DNA of 64,000 nt from Clostridium aceticum (GTDB lineage: Bacteria > Bacillota > Clostridia > Peptostreptococcales > Natronincolaceae), in contig NZ_CP009687.1 in assembly GCF_001042715.1 (NCBI RefSeq), positions 62,001-126,000 of the forward strand. The letters run 5' to 3'. Under the pieces are notes generated by a model. It had not been told where the DNA came from and ran no database searches. It saw nothing but the letters and a program-made list of their open reading frames with translations. Shown here one piece after another: positions 60,465-64,000 of the stretch (positions within the stretch are counted from its first letter, which is position 1; the number at the start of each line of letters is the position of its first letter). Both the position numbers and the translations under genes were made by a program.

Positions 60465-61835
60465 CTATCTGTTTCTTAATAAGCTGTTAAGAGAAGAACT
60501 ATTTCTATTTGAAAAGACATAGTCTGTAATCTTCAACACCTTCTCCTCCGGCACATATTCCACCACCCAGTAAAGAGCATCAGCTAAGTCAGTGATAGGT
60601 ACGTAGATCTCTTCCCCTATCATAAAAGGCTCTCTAAGAAGAGCAAAGGGAGAGCCGTCTACCTCTAAGCCTATACCATCAAACCAAACAGTGACGGTTC
60701 GTTTCACTGTAGAAGATAGTACTGGTGATAAAAGCTCTCTTCTAGTAGAAGAAGAGGTGCTTCTTCTATAGGTATAATCATAGTCATATGAATCCACTTC
60801 TCGGCTTAGAAAGCGAAAACTTAAGACATCTTGTTTCTTATAACTATCGACAATTTTACCGTATACATCCACTTCACCATCAAAGTTCCAAATCTCTCTT
60901 TCCAACCGATTTAGAAAATTCCTCCGATTAGTAGAACTCCAATCATAAAAATCTTCATTGTCAAAGGAAACGATTAAGTCAAGATCATAACGATTTGCGG
61001 TAACCTCATAATCAAAATCAATCCTATTATAGGAGGACAGATTTCTTCTTAAATGTCTCTCCAGACTGGTTTCATTGATATAAATTCTACTGTAGTTGTC
61101 TCTATGATGGTAACGAAAATCAAAAGACAGCTTGTTACCACTAGTATCAAAGGAAACGTAGGTTCTAGAAGAAGATGATGTATCCCGAATAGAACCTTCC
61201 ATACGGGCTTCATCATCATAAAGATCCCTGATAGCATAAAACATGTCTTCCAACCAAGTTTCTATCACACTCCTAGAAAGCTGCTGAAAATCTGATGCAT
61301 CTCTGCTGGGAAAGGTAATATGGAGTCGATAGCGGTTACTGCTGGAATGACTCAAGTTGATAGACATAGAAATACCCCTCAAACTACCAAAATAGTCCTG
61401 CAAGTAAGTTTCCATCCCCTGACGGGTAGAGATTTTTCTGTAGGGAAGCCTCGATATCTCTTGATGACTTCTGTTTCTTTCCTGAAGTTGTTGACGCAAA
61501 GCTTGAATTTCATAGTCCCTCTGCAACAAATTTCCTGCCAAATTTTTAATCGTGGTATCCTTCAGTAAATCACTGGTGCCAACCTTGATGACTTTTTCAG
61601 TAGCATCATATTCTGCATCCAGATAAAGTCTTTGAGCTAAGCTCTTGATGGGAACATAGACTTCATCCTCGTAGATAAAGGGTTCTAGATGTAGGTTAAG
61701 GGGTATAGTGTTTACCGAGACCTTAATATCATTAAATTCCCCGGTAATATTCCTAGGGTAACTCTCCGCGGCTACATTAGCTACAGACAATAAACATAAC
61801 AGCATACATAAAAGAAAAGAAATAAATTTTTTCAT
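60465..61835 (-). CDS. Secreted protein with two copper-amine-oxidase-N (stalk) domains
   Basis: This 456-aa protein has a signal peptide (FISFLLCMLLCLLSVANVAA), an N-terminal stalk domain (PFIYEDEVYVPIKSLAQRLY), a coiled segment near residues 100-125, a Ser/Arg/Tyr-rich middle of about 250 residues, and a second stalk domain at the C-terminus (PFMIGEEIYVPITDLADALY). Such domains are common in clostridial wall-associated proteins. AGGAGGT lies before the ATG. Function is not known. It is divergent from the next gene. Confidence 0.8.
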   Translation of the reverse strand: MKKFISFLLCMLLCLLSVANVAAESYPRNITGEFNDIKVSVNTIPLNLHLEPFIYEDEVYVPIKSLAQRLYLDAEYDATEKVIKVGTSDLLKDTTIKNLAGNLLQRDYEIQALRQQLQERNRSHQEISRLPYRKISTRQGMETYLQDYFGSLRGISMSINLSHSSSNRYRLHITFPSRDASDFQQLSRSVIETWLEDMFYAIRDLYDDEARMEGSIRDTSSSSRTYVSFDTSGNKLSFDFRYHHRDNYSRIYINETSLERHLRRNLSSYNRIDFDYEVTANRYDLDLIVSFDNEDFYDWSSTNRRNFLNRLEREIWNFDGEVDVYGKIVDSYKKQDVLSFRFLSREVDSYDYDYTYRRSTSSSTRRELLSPVLSSTVKRTVTVWFDGIGLEVDGSPFALLREPFMIGEEIYVPITDLADALYWVVEYVPEEKVLKITDYVFSNRNSSSLNSLLRNR

Positions 61836-62191
61836 TTTGTTTACCTCCTAAAGGCTTCTTTATATATTTATTATATCGGAGAGGAGGTAGAAAAACTATA
61901 TAAAAATTCCATACTATTCCATGAAAAACATCTCCACCTTCTCCTCTACTATTTAGTCAAAAGTATATTTTTCAATTTCGTTACAATTAAATGGAAACAA
62001 AGGAAACTAAATATATATGTGGTATAATTAACATAACTTATCATTATACATTACCAAAATATACTATTGAAGATTATGGGAGCTTTGCCGATAAGTGTTA
62101 TATGTACCAAATTTAATGGCGCAAGTAATTTATAAAAATAAAATCACTAAAAAACCTTTGTACTACTGAAATTAGAAAAAGGAGGAGAAAT
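61836..62191. other. Intergenic stretch between divergent secreted-protein genes
   Basis: It holds the leaders of both genes. A TATAAT-like box near 62022-62027 may serve the plus-strand gene. I see no further gene or convincing structure. Confidence 0.4.
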
Positions 62192-64000
62192 ATGAAGCGG
62201 AAAATCAGGCAGAAGATATCGGTATTGATCATGGTAATAATGATAGTAACACAACTAGTTACGGTAGCCAATGCCATAGATGTGGGGGGAGGTGCTGAGG
62301 TAACTGCCATCAAGTATCAAGTCGTTCGGGATAGCAATTATAACATTACACAAGCCCTAGTGGAGATTAGGGGAGAGAACTTAGTCAACCCAGTAGTGCT
62401 GTTTTCTACCAACGATGGGACAAAACAAATGGGCAAAATCACCTTGAACCTTTCTAGTTTCATCCAATATAGCTTTACCCCTGAAGAAGTGGACAGCTTT
62501 ACAGGTGGTATCATTATTGGAAACAAAGAATTTAATCTTGGTTTAGGAAGCTTTCCTACGATTGATGCTACCACTAAAATCGTAAATATTAGTGAAGAAG
62601 ACACTTTAGTAATTAACGGAAGAAACCTTAATCAGTTTAAAGAAGAAGAAAATTTCATCATAAAAGGAGAGTATGGAAAGGCTGGGCAATTTAAGGAGTT
62701 TGGAGAAGGAAATAGTGATCCCGAAAGAATTGTAATAGATAAAGCTACTCCTCCAGGAGAGCGGGGTTTGCAAAATATACGTATTATTAAAGAAAAAAAA
62801 TCAGGTGTTACAATGGATCCTGAAATTGTAGTGGAATACAATTATAACAATATTTTTAGTTTTGTTAGCGACTTAAATATTAGTGATATGGAAATGTATC
62901 CCAATATAGGCGCAAGAGGAGATTTGCTTTACATTAGATCTGAGGATTTTACCAAACCCTATGATGTATATTTTTTTAGTGTGGCCAATGCCTCTGCCGA
63001 ATCGTTTTCACCCACTAACAAAGCTGTTCCCGTGGGTTTTGAAGTTAAATCTTCAATAAATCCAAAGGCTTTGTTGACGGTGGAAGTTCCTCAAGGGGTT
63101 AGTCTAGGAAGTCATTATGTAATATTAGCAGAAACTATCAATGGACAAGTGGTAGCACAACAAATGATTATGAAAGATGCCACCAATCCTGCGATCTATA
63201 CCGTAGTAGATGCTACCAATCGTGCTAGGATTACCAATGTGCATCCTGCTAAAGGACCTGATATCGGAGGCACACCAGTAGGGATTGAAGGTCGAAATAT
63301 CCTAAGTTCTAGTATTAGTCCATCAGAGTTAGTGATTAATTATGCAGCAGACAAAAGAACTGTTGTGTTATCACCTAACAAACAAGAAATTATAATAACC
63401 TACAATGATGCTACCTATCAAGAGCAACCGGTTACAGTTGAGCGAAGGATTAAAGTGCAGATAGGAGGCATAGCCACCTTTGAAGAAACTGCAGATGGAA
63501 GACCTAGAGTAGAAATAGGAGCCAATGACAAACTCTATGTGGTTACTCCAAAGGTAGATGATGCTGCTACCAATCCGGACAAAGAAGTTTTAGCAGAAAT
63601 TAGAACAGTGATTAAAGAAAACAATACTGGCGGCAATGAATATATCTTTCAAGAAGTAGCTCGATGGAATAATAAGTTTATCTATGAAGCCAGTTCTATT
63701 CTCCCTATTGTAGAAACTGTTACACCTAGCAAAGTGCAATTAGATGGGGATAGATTAAAGGAAGATACTCTCGTTTCCATCAGAGGAAAGAATTTTATGG
63801 TGAACCGCTATATTAATAGTCAAGGTCAAACCATAGTAAATTATCCTAAAATCCTGATGAAAACTGCAAATGATACAGATATACATAACTACGAACTAAT
63901 GTTACAAAAACAGATTGTTGGAGGAACAGTTACGGCCAAAGTCAGTTGGAGAAGTGCTTCAGGGATCATTGAACAAGATGAAGGTGTGGAAATCCTAGTG
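62192..64000 (+). CDS. Secreted IPT/TIG-domain protein, 5' part
   Basis: The gene runs off the right edge; 603 codons are visible without a stop. A signal peptide (KISVLIMVIMIVTQLVTVAN) ends near ANAIDVGG. The mature part repeats immunoglobulin-like IPT/TIG units, for example TNVHPAKGPDIGGTPVGIEG and ETVTPSKVQLDGDRLKEDT. The ATG at 62192 follows AAAGGAGGAG. It is probably a large surface protein, perhaps acting with the divergent stalk-domain protein. Confidence 0.8.
   Translation, partial: MKRKIRQKISVLIMVIMIVTQLVTVANAIDVGGGAEVTAIKYQVVRDSNYNITQALVEIRGENLVNPVVLFSTNDGTKQMGKITLNLSSFIQYSFTPEEVDSFTGGIIIGNKEFNLGLGSFPTIDATTKIVNISEEDTLVINGRNLNQFKEEENFIIKGEYGKAGQFKEFGEGNSDPERIVIDKATPPGERGLQNIRIIKEKKSGVTMDPEIVVEYNYNNIFSFVSDLNISDMEMYPNIGARGDLLYIRSEDFTKPYDVYFFSVANASAESFSPTNKAVPVGFEVKSSINPKALLTVEVPQGVSLGSHYVILAETINGQVVAQQMIMKDATNPAIYTVVDATNRARITNVHPAKGPDIGGTPVGIEGRNILSSSISPSELVINYAADKRTVVLSPNKQEIIITYNDATYQEQPVTVERRIKVQIGGIATFEETADGRPRVEIGANDKLYVVTPKVDDAATNPDKEVLAEIRTVIKENNTGGNEYIFQEVARWNNKFIYEASSILPIVETVTPSKVQLDGDRLKEDTLVSIRGKNFMVNRYINSQGQTIVNYPKILMKTANDTDIHNYELMLQKQIVGGTVTAKVSWRSASGIIEQDEGVEILV

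Overview
This 64 kb window comes from a low-GC, endospore-forming member of the Clostridia. Most proteins look Alkaliphilus-like to me, but that placement is inference. The gene order follows the conserved Firmicutes block known in Bacillus subtilis as csfB-yaaO-tmk-yaaQ-holB-yaaT-trmN6-rsmI-abrB-metS-tatD-yabE-rnmV-ksgA ... purR-spoVG-glmU-prs-pth-mfd-spoVT-yabM-yabN(mazG)-yabO-yabP-yabQ-divIC-yabR-spoIIE. Clostridial insertions interrupt it. I saw no tRNA or rRNA genes, CRISPR array, prophage or intact transposon.

Layout. 1-1.4 kb: end of a cobalamin operon (cobJ, cobK) and a 49-aa orphan. 1.6-9.6 kb: gin, a lysine/arginine-decarboxylase-type enzyme, tmk, the c-di-AMP receptor gene darA, holB, ricT, a thioredoxin-fold lipoprotein without CxxC, trmN6, rsmI, and abrB facing them. 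10-14.6 kb: cca, pncB (reverse) and spmAB. 14.6-22.6 kb: a T-box-controlled metG, tatD, a secreted protein, a G5/3D-domain protein, rnmV and ksgA. 22.7-36.9 kb: the accessory part, with a K/E-rich protein, a CaCA antiporter, a rhodanese, ytrIH, a GltD-like oxidoreductase, AbgT, an M20 peptidase, a TnpB relic, a second decarboxylase, an LCP protein and a CotH-like kinase. 36.9-52.7 kb: murC, purR, spoVG, glmU, prs, pth, a mini PrsW-like protein, mfd, a PrsA-like foldase, spoVT, yabM, mazG, hup and rqcP. 52.7-59.9 kb: a candidate type I toxin-antitoxin locus, a SpoIID-like lipoprotein, yabP, yabQ, divIC, yabR, ppx and spoIIE. The end holds a reverse stalk-domain protein and a truncated IPT/TIG-domain protein.

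The genes combine housekeeping (nucleotides, DNA and RNA processing, cell wall precursors) with sporulation. Promoters matching developmental sigma factors sit where biology predicts: sigma-F before gin, sigma-H before spoVG, sigma-G before spoVT, and a 21-bp-spaced Spo0A-type promoter before spoIIE.

The most exciting item is at 52.7-53.0 kb. A 34-codon membrane peptide gene on the minus strand converges on a short plus-strand RNA through a shared bidirectional terminator. A 19-bp direct repeat makes the short RNA complementary to the peptide's ribosome binding site and start codon. This is the architecture of the par (Fst/RNA II) type I toxin-antitoxin systems, with a peptide I do not recognise. 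Second is a pair of matching structured RNA motifs (about 55-115 nt) in the leaders of metG and the G5/3D gene. Two families of short palindromic repeats, 14 copies in all, fill many intergenic gaps.
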